Source: Blautia sp. Marseille-P3201T
Lineage (GTDB): Bacteria > Bacillota > Clostridia > Lachnospirales > Lachnospiraceae
Length of the DNA stretch: 64,000 nt
Reading direction: 5' to 3'
Assembly: GCF_900120295.1 (NCBI RefSeq)
Contig: NZ_LT635467.1
Location: 64,158 to 128,157 of the forward strand
Part shown: positions 8,667-17,652 of the stretch, one piece after another
Numbering within the stretch: the first letter of the stretch is position 1
How the letters are laid out: the number at the start of each line of letters is the position of its first letter
The notes under the pieces: model-generated
What the model was told of the DNA's origin: nothing
Seen by the model: only the letters and a program-made list of their open reading frames with translations
The model's database searches: none
Translations under genes and position numbers: made by a program

Positions 8667-10028
8667 ATGGACAATCGTTCTTCAGCAACTCTTATGACAA
8701 GCGGTCCTATCTGGAAGAAAATCATTGCATTTGCCGTCCCCCTGTTTTTCGGTAATTTATTTCAACAGCTTTACAATACTGCCGACTCCTTAATCGTAGG
8801 AAATTATCTGGGAAGCAGCGCTCTGGCAGCCGTAAGCTCATCCGGAAATCTGATTTTCCTTATGGTGGGATTTTTCAATGGTATTGCCATTGGGGCAGGT
8901 GTTGTCGTTGCAAAATATTTCGGTGCAAAAAAATTTGATTTAGTTCAGAGAGCTATTCACACTATTGTGGCTCTCGGTATTGTGTCAGGAATTTTACTGA
9001 CTATTGTGGGTGTGGCCGCAGCGCCTCAGATTTTGGTGATGATGGGAACTCCAGCTGAAGTTCTGCCAAACTCCGTCACCTATTTCCGCATTTATTTCTG
9101 CGGTTCTCTGGCTTTTGTTATGTATAATTTCCTTGTGGGTATTCTTCAGTCTGTGGGAGACAGCAAGCATCCTCTCATTTATTTAATTATATCTTCTATT
9201 ATTAACATTGTGCTGGATTTAATTCTCGTAGCAGGATTTGGTATGGGTGTAGGCGCTGCTGCCTTTGCCACCGTAGTTTCTCAGTTTATCAGCGCTCTTT
9301 TGTGTCTGAGACAACTTTTAAAAAGTCCCGAAGAATACAAAATACATCCGTCCCGTATTCGCATGGACTGGCTGATGCTTCGCCAGATTATTTCCAATGG
9401 TCTGCCCGCAGGACTGCAAAACTCTATTATTTCACTGGCAAATGTAGTGGTTCAGTCCAATATTAACAAATTCGGACAAATGGCAATGGCAGGCTGCGGT
9501 TCGTATTCCAAAGTAGAAGGCTTTGCTTTCCTTCCTATTACCTGCTTTGCTATGGCGCTGACTACCTTTATCAGCCAAAATTTGGGTGCAAAGGAATACA
9601 AAAGGGCAAAAAAAGGAGCTGTATTCGGTGTTATCTGCTCCCTTTCCATAGCTGAACTGATTGGAGTTATTATTTACTTCTTTGCTCCTCAGTTTCTGGC
9701 TGCTTTTAATGACACTCCTCAGGTTATCGCCTACGGAACAGACCAGGCTCGTATTGACGCACTCTTTTACTTCCTCCTTGCCTTCTCACACTGTATGGCA
9801 GGAATTTTGCGAGGCGCAGGAAAGTCTACCGTTCCTATGTTTGTCATGCTGATATGCTGGTGTATTATCCGTGTAAGTTATATTACTGCGGCTGTACACT
9901 TTATCCCTGATATTCACGTTATCTTCTGGGCTTATCCGCTGACATGGACGCTGAGTTCTATTACTTTCCTTATCTACTTCTTAAAGTCGGATTGGATACA
10001 TGGGTTGGAGAAACAAAGGATAAATTAA
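8667..10028 (+). CDS. MATE family efflux transporter
   Basis: 453-residue integral membrane antiporter of the multidrug and toxic compound extrusion family, with about twelve helices. The typical N-terminal LFFGNLFQQLYNTADSLIVG and the duplicated second-half LPAGLQNSIISLANVVVQ are visible. Drug and coupling ion (Na+ or H+) cannot be told from sequence. CGGAGG lies about 10 bases before the ATG. It is monocistronic, ending in an unusually long compound terminator. A second MATE gene is at 60327. Confidence 0.94.
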   Translation: MDNRSSATLMTSGPIWKKIIAFAVPLFFGNLFQQLYNTADSLIVGNYLGSSALAAVSSSGNLIFLMVGFFNGIAIGAGVVVAKYFGAKKFDLVQRAIHTIVALGIVSGILLTIVGVAAAPQILVMMGTPAEVLPNSVTYFRIYFCGSLAFVMYNFLVGILQSVGDSKHPLIYLIISSIINIVLDLILVAGFGMGVGAAAFATVVSQFISALLCLRQLLKSPEEYKIHPSRIRMDWLMLRQIISNGLPAGLQNSIISLANVVVQSNINKFGQMAMAGCGSYSKVEGFAFLPITCFAMALTTFISQNLGAKEYKRAKKGAVFGVICSLSIAELIGVIIYFFAPQFLAAFNDTPQVIAYGTDQARIDALFYFLLAFSHCMAGILRGAGKSTVPMFVMLICWCIIRVSYITAAVHFIPDIHVIFWAYPLTWTLSSITFLIYFLKSDWIHGLEKQRIN

Positions 10029-10106
10029 AAAGGAGTTGCACTCCAAGTATATATTCCGAATGTATTAACATTCCGGATAATTACTTAGAGTGACAACTCC
10101 TTTTTT
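10026..10106 (+). terminator. Long compound bidirectional terminator
   Basis: A stem of about 77 bases: outer arms AAAAGGAGTTG / CAACTCCTTTT, then near-complementary CACTCCAAGTA / TACTTAGAGTG, enclosing a second hairpin with arms TCCGAATGT / ACATTCCGGA. It lies between the convergent MATE and foldase genes. Confidence 0.85.
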
Positions 10107-11214
10107 ATTCCTGTGTACCTTCTGTATTTTCAGTTCCTTCTTCCGGTGTTTCTTCTGTCTCCGGCTGTTTCAATGTATAAACATCATTATCAGACAAAGT
10201 CACCTTTTTCCATTCTTTCTCATTTACCGTAATTTCTGTTTTTTCTTTCCATTCGTCTAAAAGCTTCTGATATGCTTCCTGTTTTCTTTCGTTTACAATT
10301 CGTTCTTTCTCGGTATCTGTTGCTTCTCTGTCCAGAACCTGATCCATTCTGACTACATAATAAGCATTTTCGCCTTCTACAACGCTTTCGTAAACCTGTC
10401 CGTCCTGCAATGTTTTTGCAGCTTCCAGAAGTTTTTCATCTAATAAAGTGTCTTCTGCACCAAAAGTCGTGTCTAAAGCGCTTAAATTCTCATCCACTTC
10501 TTTTGCAAGAGTATCTACATCTGCCATAGCAGGGTCATCAGAAGCCAAAAGCTTATCTAAAATACTCTGTGCTTGTGCTTTTTTCTCATTTTTCTCCTCA
10601 TCAGTAAGAGGTGTTGTTGTTCCGTCTTCATTTGTCTTGTCTGCTGTGCTTACCTTACAATAAGTAATAGCGCTCTGAGCAGCTTCTGTATCTTCTACAT
10701 TTGTATCTACATCAGCTGTCATCGGGTCATACATCTTATTCTGATAAGTAAACAATGTCAAAAGCTGTTCAATATCGGACTGCTGTACAGAAAGCTTTTC
10801 AATCGTTTCTTTTGTGTTCGCTTCCATGAATTTTTTTGCAGCTTCCTCAATACCTTTCTTTTCTTCATCAGAAACAGAAACCTCGTAATCTGCCGCATGT
10901 TCTTTTAGCAGCATCATTGCCTTTAACTGTTCAAGCACACTGTCTTTTGTCTGCTCGCCGTAAGTTTTTCCATCTTCTGTTTTCTGTTCCCACATACCGG
11001 TTGTGCCGCCGCCCATCATGGACATGTAAGACATCATCTGTACCTGGTTCATACGAAGCACCAGATTTCCTGTTCCCACTGTTACTGTGTCTTCTTTTCC
11101 TGTTAAAAGTGGTTTTGTCCCATCTATTTTTTTACTGCCACAGCCTGCCAGCGCAGATAATCCCAACACACCTGCTGTCGTCAGACATAACAGCTTTTTC
11201 ATTGTTCTGTTCAT
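10105..11214 (-). CDS. PrsA/SurA-like foldase lipoprotein
   Basis: 369-residue lipoprotein. A signal peptide ends in the lipobox LSALAGC (Cys about 22), so it is anchored outside the membrane. An N-terminal SurA/trigger-factor-like helical region is followed by an Asp/Glu/Lys-rich peptidyl-prolyl isomerase-like region (TFGAEDTLLDEKLLEAAKTL, then VYESVVEGENAYYVVRMDQV) and an acidic Thr/Glu tail. It probably helps exported proteins fold; parvulin activity is inferred. The start at 11214 has AGGAGG 6 bases upstream, and the longer reading frame does not. It follows mfd in the pth-mfd-foldase order common in Clostridia. Confidence 0.87.
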   Translation of the reverse strand: MNRTMKKLLCLTTAGVLGLSALAGCGSKKIDGTKPLLTGKEDTVTVGTGNLVLRMNQVQMMSYMSMMGGGTTGMWEQKTEDGKTYGEQTKDSVLEQLKAMMLLKEHAADYEVSVSDEEKKGIEEAAKKFMEANTKETIEKLSVQQSDIEQLLTLFTYQNKMYDPMTADVDTNVEDTEAAQSAITYCKVSTADKTNEDGTTTPLTDEEKNEKKAQAQSILDKLLASDDPAMADVDTLAKEVDENLSALDTTFGAEDTLLDEKLLEAAKTLQDGQVYESVVEGENAYYVVRMDQVLDREATDTEKERIVNERKQEAYQKLLDEWKEKTEITVNEKEWKKVTLSDNDVYTLKQPETEETPEEGTENTEGTQE

Positions 11215-11292
11215 AAGTTCCTCCTGTAAATCCCTTTTGTAGGTATAAATACCTTGTTCTATTATAGACGTTTTTCCCTGTCTGAGCAAGAA

Positions 11293-14200
11293 TTATTTCA
11301 ATATAAGGTCTTGAAAATCCATTAAAATATCATGAAGAATGTTCAATACATCTAAAACTTCTTTTGGTCTTCTTCCCTTTAAAGAAACCATAAAATACGG
11401 CACTTCATCTAACTTCATCTTTAAATTATTCTTATACTTATCCAAAATCTGCGGAAATCCTGCCCCGTCAATTTTTGCTCTTTCAAACATGGTAATCTTC
11501 ACATCCGTGCCATTTTGTTTGATTTCCTTGATATATGCCTTATGAGCCAGCGCTTTTAAGTTAGCAATAGCCAGAAGGTTCTGAACAGCTTTTGGAGGTT
11601 CGCCAAATCGGTCCATAAGCTCTTCCAGCATATCTTCATATTCTTCCTCTGACTCGATACCTGCAATTCTCTTATAAATATCCAATTTCTGATATTCATT
11701 TGGAATATATTTCGGCGGAATAAAGGCATTTACTTCCAAATCAATGGCTGTTTCAAAGTCTTCCTGCTGCTTCAGTCCTTTTTCCTCCCGCACAGCCTCA
11801 TCCAGCATCTTACAGTACAAATCATAACCCACTGCCTGCATGTGCCCGTGCTGTTCTGCGCCTAACAGGTTTCCTGCCCCACGAATTTCCAAATCTCGCA
11901 TGGCAATTTTAAATCCGCTTCCTAAATCCGTAAATTCACGAATAGCATGAAGTCGTTTTTCTGCCACTTCTTTTAACATTTTATTCTTCTTATACATCAA
12001 AAAGGCATAAGCTGTCCTGTTGGAACGTCCAACCCTTCCCCTTAACTGGTAAAGCTGGGAAAGTCCCATCTGGTCTGCATCATGAATAATCATGGTATTG
12101 GCATTGGAAATATCAAGACCTGTCTCAATAATAGTGGTAGAAACCAACACGTCAATCTCTCCGTTAATAAAGCTGTACATAATTTTTTCCAACTGATGCT
12201 CCTGCATCTGTCCATGAGCAAAAGCCACATTGGCTTCCGGTACTAATTTCGCCACACGATTGGTAATCTCGTCAATATCATTAACACGGTTATAAACGTA
12301 GTAAACCTGTCCGCCCCTTGCCAGCTCCCTGCTGATTGCCTCACGCACCATTTCTTCATTATATTCCATAACGTAAGTCTGAATAGGCACTCTGTCCATA
12401 GGCGCTTCTTCCAGCACGCTCATATCACGAATACCAATAAGACTCATGTGCAGTGTTCTTGGAATAGGCGTAGCAGTTAAAGTAAGAACATCAATATTTT
12501 CTTTCAGCTTCTTGATTTTTTCCTTGTGAGTAACGCCAAAACGCTGTTCCTCATCAATAATCAGAAGTCCCAAATCCTTAAACTTCACATCATCAGAAAG
12601 AACTCTGTGTGTTCCGATAAGAATATCTACCAGACCTTTCTGCGTATCTGCAATGGTCTTTTTCTGCTGTGCCGGTGTACGGAAACGGCATAACAAATCT
12701 ACTCTGACAGGAAAATCCTTCATTCGCTGTACAAAAGTATTATAATGCTGCTGCGCCAAAATTGTAGTTGGCACAAGATAAACCACCTGTTTTCCTTCCT
12801 GCGCCGCTTTAAATGCAATACGAATGGCAATTTCTGTCTTTCCGTAACCTACGTCACCGCAAATCAGACGGTCCATGATTTTCTTGCTTTCCATATCCTG
12901 CTTGGCAGCCTGAATTGCCATAAGCTGGTCATCAGTTTCCTCAAAAGGAAACATTTCTTCAAATTCTCTTTGCCAAACCGTATCCGGCTCATACTGAAAG
13001 CCCTGTGTTGCCTGCCTTGCAGCATACAGACGGACTAAATCCTTGGCGATATTTTTTACCGCTCCACGAACCTTTGTCTTTGTCTTCTTCCACTCCTGTC
13101 CTCCCAGCTTATTCAGCTTCGGCGCTCTGGCATCTGCTCCTGCATATTTCTGAAGCATATCAAGCTGGTTCGGAAGAATATAGAGGGTGCTTCCCCCTGC
13201 ATACTCGATTTTAATATAATCTTTGGCAACTTTATCTACGGTAATCTTCTCAATTCCCTTGTAAACTCCCAGTCCGTGATTTTCATGGACAACGTAATCT
13301 CCGATACTAAGCTCGTTAAAGCTCTGTATTCGCTTGCCGCTGTATTCGGATTTTTTTCGTTTTTTCTTCTTTTCCTGACCGAAAATATCCGATTCTGTAA
13401 TCAGTACGAATTTAATCAGAGGATATTCAAATCCCTTCTTAGCGTGACCAAAAGCCGTCATAATCTCTCCCGGTTCAATGACTCTGTCCATATCCTCTGT
13501 ATAAAAGCTGTTCAGCTCCTCATTTCGCAAGTCCTCTGCAAGACGTGCTGCACGGGTGCGAGAGCCTGATAGCAGCAGCACACGATATCCTTCTTTTTTA
13601 AAGCGTTTTAAATCCTTCACCAGAAGTTCAAAGCTGTTGTTATATGGACTGACAGATTTAGCCGTAATATAATACTGCTCCGTAATATCCCAGTCGCCCT
13701 TATGCTGCTCAATGGTACAAAGAGAAACACAATTTTTTCTGTTTATCTTCTGCTGTGTCTGTCTGGCGCTAATTAATAAATCTGTCTGTCCTGCCAGCAG
13801 ATAACCTTTTTCCAGCCTGTGTTCCATGCTCTCCCGAAACTCTGTTTCCACAGCCTGTGCCTGCTCCAGCAAACGATTTGTTTCATCCAGCAGTATCAAC
13901 GTATTTTCCGCATCAAAATAATCCGTAAAGGTTACCACATCTTTATAAAAATACCGCAAAAAATGCTCTGCTGCGGAAAAATCATGAAATTCTGTGAGAT
14001 TTTCCAGTGCTTCTGTAACTGATTGCTTTAATCTGCCTGCTTCCTCTGTCAAAAAAGCGTCCCGAAACTTCTGTACTGCTGTATCTCTGTCCTTTTGGAT
14101 TTTTTTAATTCCCTTTTTTAAAACCTCGTCACTTAACAGCATTTCTGCCGCCGGATAAATAGTAATTTCCTCTAAATTTTCAATAGAACGCTGACTTTCT

Positions 14201-14841
14201 GCATCAAAGCTTCGGATAGAGTCAATCTCATCACCCCAAAGCTCAATACGCACAGGATTGTCCTCTGTCAGTGGGAAAATATCAATAATTCCCCCGCGAA
14301 AAGAAAACTGTCCCGGCGCTTCTGCCTGTGCATTTTTCTCATATCCCATACCCAAAAGCTGCTTTTTCAGCTTATCCATGTCAAGAGGACTGTCATTTTG
14401 GAAATGCAGTACATATTTCTCTATGGTTTCAAGGGGAAGGAGATAATCCATACAGCCTCCCATGCTGGTAATAACCGTAATTCCCTTTTTCTCCAAAAGA
14501 GCTGCCAAAACTTTCATTCTCTCTTTTGTCAGAAGATTTCCATGTACATCTGCCTCAAAGAAAATTAAGTCCTTGGCAGGATAAAGCATAACTTCACGAT
14601 TATACAGACGATAATCTTCATAGAGTTCTTTTGCCTTTAAATCATTTTCCGCAATAATCAGACAGTTAGCCTTTTCCTGTCCTGTCTTTTTTTTCATCGC
14701 TTCAAAAAGCCCATACATCATATGGGCTTTCTGAGATTCCACACAGCCTGAGAGCTGCAAAATACCTTTGTTTTTTGGAAGCTTTTGTGTAATTTCTTCA
14801 AATTCCTTCAGATTTTCCAGGGGCTGCATGAATACCTGCAT
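11293..14841 (-). CDS. mfd: Transcription-repair coupling factor
   Basis: 1182-residue DNA translocase that removes RNA polymerase stalled at lesions and recruits UvrA. Order of domains: UvrB-like N-terminal module, CarD-like polymerase interaction domain (SIGDYVVHENHGLGVYKG, about residue 510), RecG-like helicase with Walker A GDVGYGKTE (about 660) and box II IIDEEQRFG (about 763), motif VI QLRGRVGRS, and the C-terminal TRCF domain. The start is ATG at 14841 behind GAGGAG; an upstream in-frame extension overlaps pth and lacks a ribosome site. The gene begins 4 bases after the pth stop, so the two are translationally linked. Confidence 0.97.
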   Translation of the reverse strand: MQVFMQPLENLKEFEEITQKLPKNKGILQLSGCVESQKAHMMYGLFEAMKKKTGQEKANCLIIAENDLKAKELYEDYRLYNREVMLYPAKDLIFFEADVHGNLLTKERMKVLAALLEKKGITVITSMGGCMDYLLPLETIEKYVLHFQNDSPLDMDKLKKQLLGMGYEKNAQAEAPGQFSFRGGIIDIFPLTEDNPVRIELWGDEIDSIRSFDAESQRSIENLEEITIYPAAEMLLSDEVLKKGIKKIQKDRDTAVQKFRDAFLTEEAGRLKQSVTEALENLTEFHDFSAAEHFLRYFYKDVVTFTDYFDAENTLILLDETNRLLEQAQAVETEFRESMEHRLEKGYLLAGQTDLLISARQTQQKINRKNCVSLCTIEQHKGDWDITEQYYITAKSVSPYNNSFELLVKDLKRFKKEGYRVLLLSGSRTRAARLAEDLRNEELNSFYTEDMDRVIEPGEIMTAFGHAKKGFEYPLIKFVLITESDIFGQEKKKKRKKSEYSGKRIQSFNELSIGDYVVHENHGLGVYKGIEKITVDKVAKDYIKIEYAGGSTLYILPNQLDMLQKYAGADARAPKLNKLGGQEWKKTKTKVRGAVKNIAKDLVRLYAARQATQGFQYEPDTVWQREFEEMFPFEETDDQLMAIQAAKQDMESKKIMDRLICGDVGYGKTEIAIRIAFKAAQEGKQVVYLVPTTILAQQHYNTFVQRMKDFPVRVDLLCRFRTPAQQKKTIADTQKGLVDILIGTHRVLSDDVKFKDLGLLIIDEEQRFGVTHKEKIKKLKENIDVLTLTATPIPRTLHMSLIGIRDMSVLEEAPMDRVPIQTYVMEYNEEMVREAISRELARGGQVYYVYNRVNDIDEITNRVAKLVPEANVAFAHGQMQEHQLEKIMYSFINGEIDVLVSTTIIETGLDISNANTMIIHDADQMGLSQLYQLRGRVGRSNRTAYAFLMYKKNKMLKEVAEKRLHAIREFTDLGSGFKIAMRDLEIRGAGNLLGAEQHGHMQAVGYDLYCKMLDEAVREEKGLKQQEDFETAIDLEVNAFIPPKYIPNEYQKLDIYKRIAGIESEEEYEDMLEELMDRFGEPPKAVQNLLAIANLKALAHKAYIKEIKQNGTDVKITMFERAKIDGAGFPQILDKYKNNLKMKLDEVPYFMVSLKGRRPKEVLDVLNILHDILMDFQDLILK

Positions 14842-14845
14842 GATT

Positions 14846-15433
14846 TTACTCCTCTTTTTTCTTTTTTCCAGAACCATTATAATGGTTCATTGCTGCATCA
14901 ATTCCCTTTTCAATAATCATTTCTACCGCATCTGCCGCATCCTGAATAGCTGCATCTACCACTTCTCTCTCCTTGGAAGAAAATCGTCCCAGAACATAGT
15001 CAGCTAAATCCCATCCCTTTGGTTTTGCTCCTACGCCTACTTTAATGCGGTAAAAATTCTGTGTGCCCAGTTGAGCAATAATATTCTTAATCCCATTATG
15101 CCCTCCGGCGCTTCCCTTTTTTCGAATACGAATTTGTCCCGGCTCTAAATCAATGTCGTCATAAATAACAATCATCTCTGTTTCCGGATCCATTTTATAA
15201 TAATTGATAAATTCTCTTACAGACTCTCCACTTAAATTCATATAAGTCAAAGGCTTTTCCACAATTACCTTTTCTCCGCCAATCATTCCTTTTCCGTATA
15301 AGGCTTTATGGGCAATTCCACCTTGAGGAATTCCATGACGGTCTATCAGTTCATCCACAACATCAAATCCCATGTTATGTCTTGTCTTGTCGTACTGTTT
15401 ACCCGGATTTCCAAGTCCCGCTATTAATAACAT
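14846..15433 (-). CDS. pth: Peptidyl-tRNA hydrolase
   Basis: 195-residue cytoplasmic enzyme releasing peptides from prematurely dropped peptidyl-tRNA. The bacterial Pth signature is complete: GLGNPG (Asn9), RHNMGFD with the catalytic His19, KPLTYMNLSG, the Asp in IYDDIDLEPG and GSAGGHNGIKN. The C-terminus is a Lys-rich tail (KKKKEE). It heads the pth-mfd-foldase block and lies 10 bases downstream of the G3E-type gene. Confidence 0.97.
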   Translation of the reverse strand: MLLIAGLGNPGKQYDKTRHNMGFDVVDELIDRHGIPQGGIAHKALYGKGMIGGEKVIVEKPLTYMNLSGESVREFINYYKMDPETEMIVIYDDIDLEPGQIRIRKKGSAGGHNGIKNIIAQLGTQNFYRIKVGVGAKPKGWDLADYVLGRFSSKEREVVDAAIQDAADAVEMIIEKGIDAAMNHYNGSGKKKKEE

Positions 15434-15443
15434 ATCCCTCTCC

Positions 15444-16394
15444 TTAGTTAAAATATACCAATTCCTGCTTTAAAGGTTCTACAGGTTCTAAAGAAATGGC
15501 TGTGAGCACCGGTCCCTCTTTATGGTAAGAAGAAACATACTCATAATCTACCTCTGCCACTACCTTTACCCACTTACCGGTACGCAGACTCTTTGCCTCA
15601 GGACTTTTACAGATATACCCGATAAAGCTGGTATCATCTGCACAGCAGGTCATTGCCATTCTTCCCGGCACAAAGACATTTTTCGGAAATTCTCTGGATT
15701 TTAATACCATTCCCGTAAAGGAAACTTTCTTTCCTTTGTAAGTTTCCGGATGATCCATAGCATCAATAAACCAGATACCATAATCCTCATCCATAATTTC
15801 AATCACATCCGCATTTACATCAAAAGGCATTTCCTCTGCAAAAATATCTTCGATTTCTCCTTCTTCATCCTCAAAGATAATCTCTGCACCCTGATTTACT
15901 ACTTTCACACTTCTTCTGAAGGATGCCAGAGGCATATCCATGGAACAGCGGTTGAACAATACCATATCTGCATTTCTTACCATTTCCACAAACAGAGATT
16001 TCATATTGTTCATATACACTTGAAAGGTGCTGGCATCTACGGTAACAATGTGCTGCACAATGCCCCAGTCTTTTGGAAGCTGCATCTCTTCAAATTTGCT
16101 GACCTGCCACATTCCGTTATATTCTATAATCACTCGTTCCGGACTGTAAAAAGCATCATAAGCCACCAGTCTTTCCGGTGTTAATTCATCTAAGCTGTTT
16201 AATACCTCCACGGAAGTTCTGCTCTTTTTCAGCATCTTTTCATCAAATTCCACTTCGCCTTCTTCGCAGAGAATTAAAAGGGTATTGCCCTCTATCTGAA
16301 AATAATCCTGAGCAATGGTAAAATCTAAAAATGTAGATTTTCCGCTTTCTAAAAATCCTGCCATAAAATAAATTGGCACTCTGATTTCGTCCAT
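15444..16394 (-). CDS. G3E (CobW-like) GTPase fused to DUF1980-like domain
   Basis: 316 residues. The N-terminal half is CobW/P47K-like, with P-loop GFLESGKSTF (about 13-22) and IIEYNGMW in the place of the usual IIEPSG. It lacks the CxCC metal motif that the neighbouring CobW protein has. The C-terminal ~110 residues (KGKKVSFTGMVL, NVFVPGRMAMTCCADDTSFIG) resemble the DUF1980 / TIGR03943 domain of YcgQ-type proteins. A metal-linked role is inferred from family and neighbour only. It sits 30 bases downstream of the His-rich CobW gene, probably in one operon. Confidence 0.75.
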   Translation of the reverse strand: MDEIRVPIYFMAGFLESGKSTFLDFTIAQDYFQIEGNTLLILCEEGEVEFDEKMLKKSRTSVEVLNSLDELTPERLVAYDAFYSPERVIIEYNGMWQVSKFEEMQLPKDWGIVQHIVTVDASTFQVYMNNMKSLFVEMVRNADMVLFNRCSMDMPLASFRRSVKVVNQGAEIIFEDEEGEIEDIFAEEMPFDVNADVIEIMDEDYGIWFIDAMDHPETYKGKKVSFTGMVLKSREFPKNVFVPGRMAMTCCADDTSFIGYICKSPEAKSLRTGKWVKVVAEVDYEYVSSYHKEGPVLTAISLEPVEPLKQELVYFN

Positions 16395-16424
16395 TTCTGT
16401 TTTCTCCCTTTTATTCGTAAAGTC

Positions 16425-17519
16425 TTAAATACCAAATAATTCTGACAGCTTGTCTTCCTGAATTTTAGAGCCAATAACACAAATACGTCCTGTATAATCT
16501 GCAGAACCCTCTCTGATATCCGCTTCTCCCGGCACCATATCAAAGTAAATCCACTGTCCGTCTTTTCCTTCTACCATACCTTTTGCTCTCAAAATCATAC
16601 CGTAGCTTTCATCATTGGAAAGTGTATCTAAAATATTCTTGATTTCATCCTGTGTATATGTTTTTACAGTTTCCTTACCCCAGCTTGTAAACACTTCATC
16701 TGCATGGTGATGATGGTGATGCTCATGGTCATGGTGGTGGTCATGTCCGCAGCTGCACTCTTCATGGTCGTGATGATGATGTTCGTGCTCATGGTGGTCG
16801 TGATGGTCATGTCCGCAGCCACATTCTTCATGGTCGTGATGATGATGTTCATGCTCATGATGATGTCCGCCGCATACCGGACAAGTTTCTTCTTCCATAA
16901 GTTCTTTTTCCAAAGAGCGGTTATTTTCCATAATATCCAAAATTTTCTCTCCTGCCAGTTTCTCTACCGGAGTTGTAATCACTGCTGCTTTTTTATTTAA
17001 AGAGCGAATGATTTCCACTGCTGCCACAATCTTTTCTTCTGTAGCCTTTTCTGTATCTGTACGGCTTAAAATAATCGTTCCTGCATACTCAATCTGATTA
17101 CTGAAAAATTCACCAAAATTTTTCATATACATTTTGCATTTTGTAACATCTACAATAGTTGTAAAGCTGTTTAATTTTATGTCAACTGCATCCTCTACTT
17201 TCTGAACAGCTTTGATTACATCAGAAAGTTTTCCTACTCCTGACGGCTCAATAATAATTCTGTCAGGATGATATTTTTCAATGACTTCTTTTAATGCTTC
17301 GCCGAAATCCCCTACTAAGGAACAACAAATACAGCCGGAATTCATTTCACGGATTTCAATTCCGGCTTCTTTTAAAAATCCTCCGTCAATACCGATTTCA
17401 CCGAATTCATTTTCAATAAGAACCACCTGTTCGCCTTTATATGCCTCTGTAAGAAGTTTTTTGATTAAAGTTGTTTTTCCTGCACCAAGAAATCCTGAAA
17501 AAATATCAATTTTTGTCAT
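16425..17519 (-). CDS. CobW-family GTPase with His-rich metal loop
   Basis: 364 residues of the G3E metallochaperone family (COG0523). Visible are Walker A GFLGAGKTT, the metal motif CICC in NSGCICCSLVG, IIEPSGVGKLSDV, and the C-terminal CobW domain (SYGMILRAKGMVEGKDGQWI). Between them lies a region of about 65 residues (16690-16885) rich in His with interspersed Cys/Asp/Glu. Part of it is a tandem duplication (HDHEECGCGH and HDHEECSCGH units). Zinc, nickel or cobalt handling is likely; the metal is unknown. The start at 17519 uses GAGGAG upstream; an earlier in-frame ATG has none. Confidence 0.88.
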   Translation of the reverse strand: MTKIDIFSGFLGAGKTTLIKKLLTEAYKGEQVVLIENEFGEIGIDGGFLKEAGIEIREMNSGCICCSLVGDFGEALKEVIEKYHPDRIIIEPSGVGKLSDVIKAVQKVEDAVDIKLNSFTTIVDVTKCKMYMKNFGEFFSNQIEYAGTIILSRTDTEKATEEKIVAAVEIIRSLNKKAAVITTPVEKLAGEKILDIMENNRSLEKELMEEETCPVCGGHHHEHEHHHHDHEECGCGHDHHDHHEHEHHHHDHEECSCGHDHHHDHEHHHHHHADEVFTSWGKETVKTYTQDEIKNILDTLSNDESYGMILRAKGMVEGKDGQWIYFDMVPGEADIREGSADYTGRICVIGSKIQEDKLSELFGI

Positions 17520-17559
17520 TACACACATCTCCTCTTTCAATAAACTCATATTTACATTT

Positions 17560-17602
17560 CAAAAGGGGACGAAAGTCCTTCTTCCGCCCCTGTCCCTGCT
17601 GG
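17560..17602 (-). terminator. Possible terminator or leader hairpin
   Basis: Imperfect arms GGGGCGGAAG / CTTTCGTCCCC on the minus strand are followed by CTTTTG. It lies between the DapF-like gene and the His-rich CobW gene. The short T-run makes termination uncertain. Confidence 0.4.
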
Positions 17603-17652
17603 TAAGTATAACACATTTCTCATAAAAAGAGCAAATGTTTTAAACCATATTC

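Noticed and set aside
16690..16885. CRISPR-like repeats in the CobW gene
   Set aside because: The repeats are coding triplets for His/Asp/Glu, vary in length and have no spacers. No CRISPR array is present in the window.
16704..17000. Met/Val-rich frame opposite the His-rich CobW loop
   Set aside because: It is the reverse reading of CAT/CAC repeats, which gives ATG/GTG runs; no start signal and no function.
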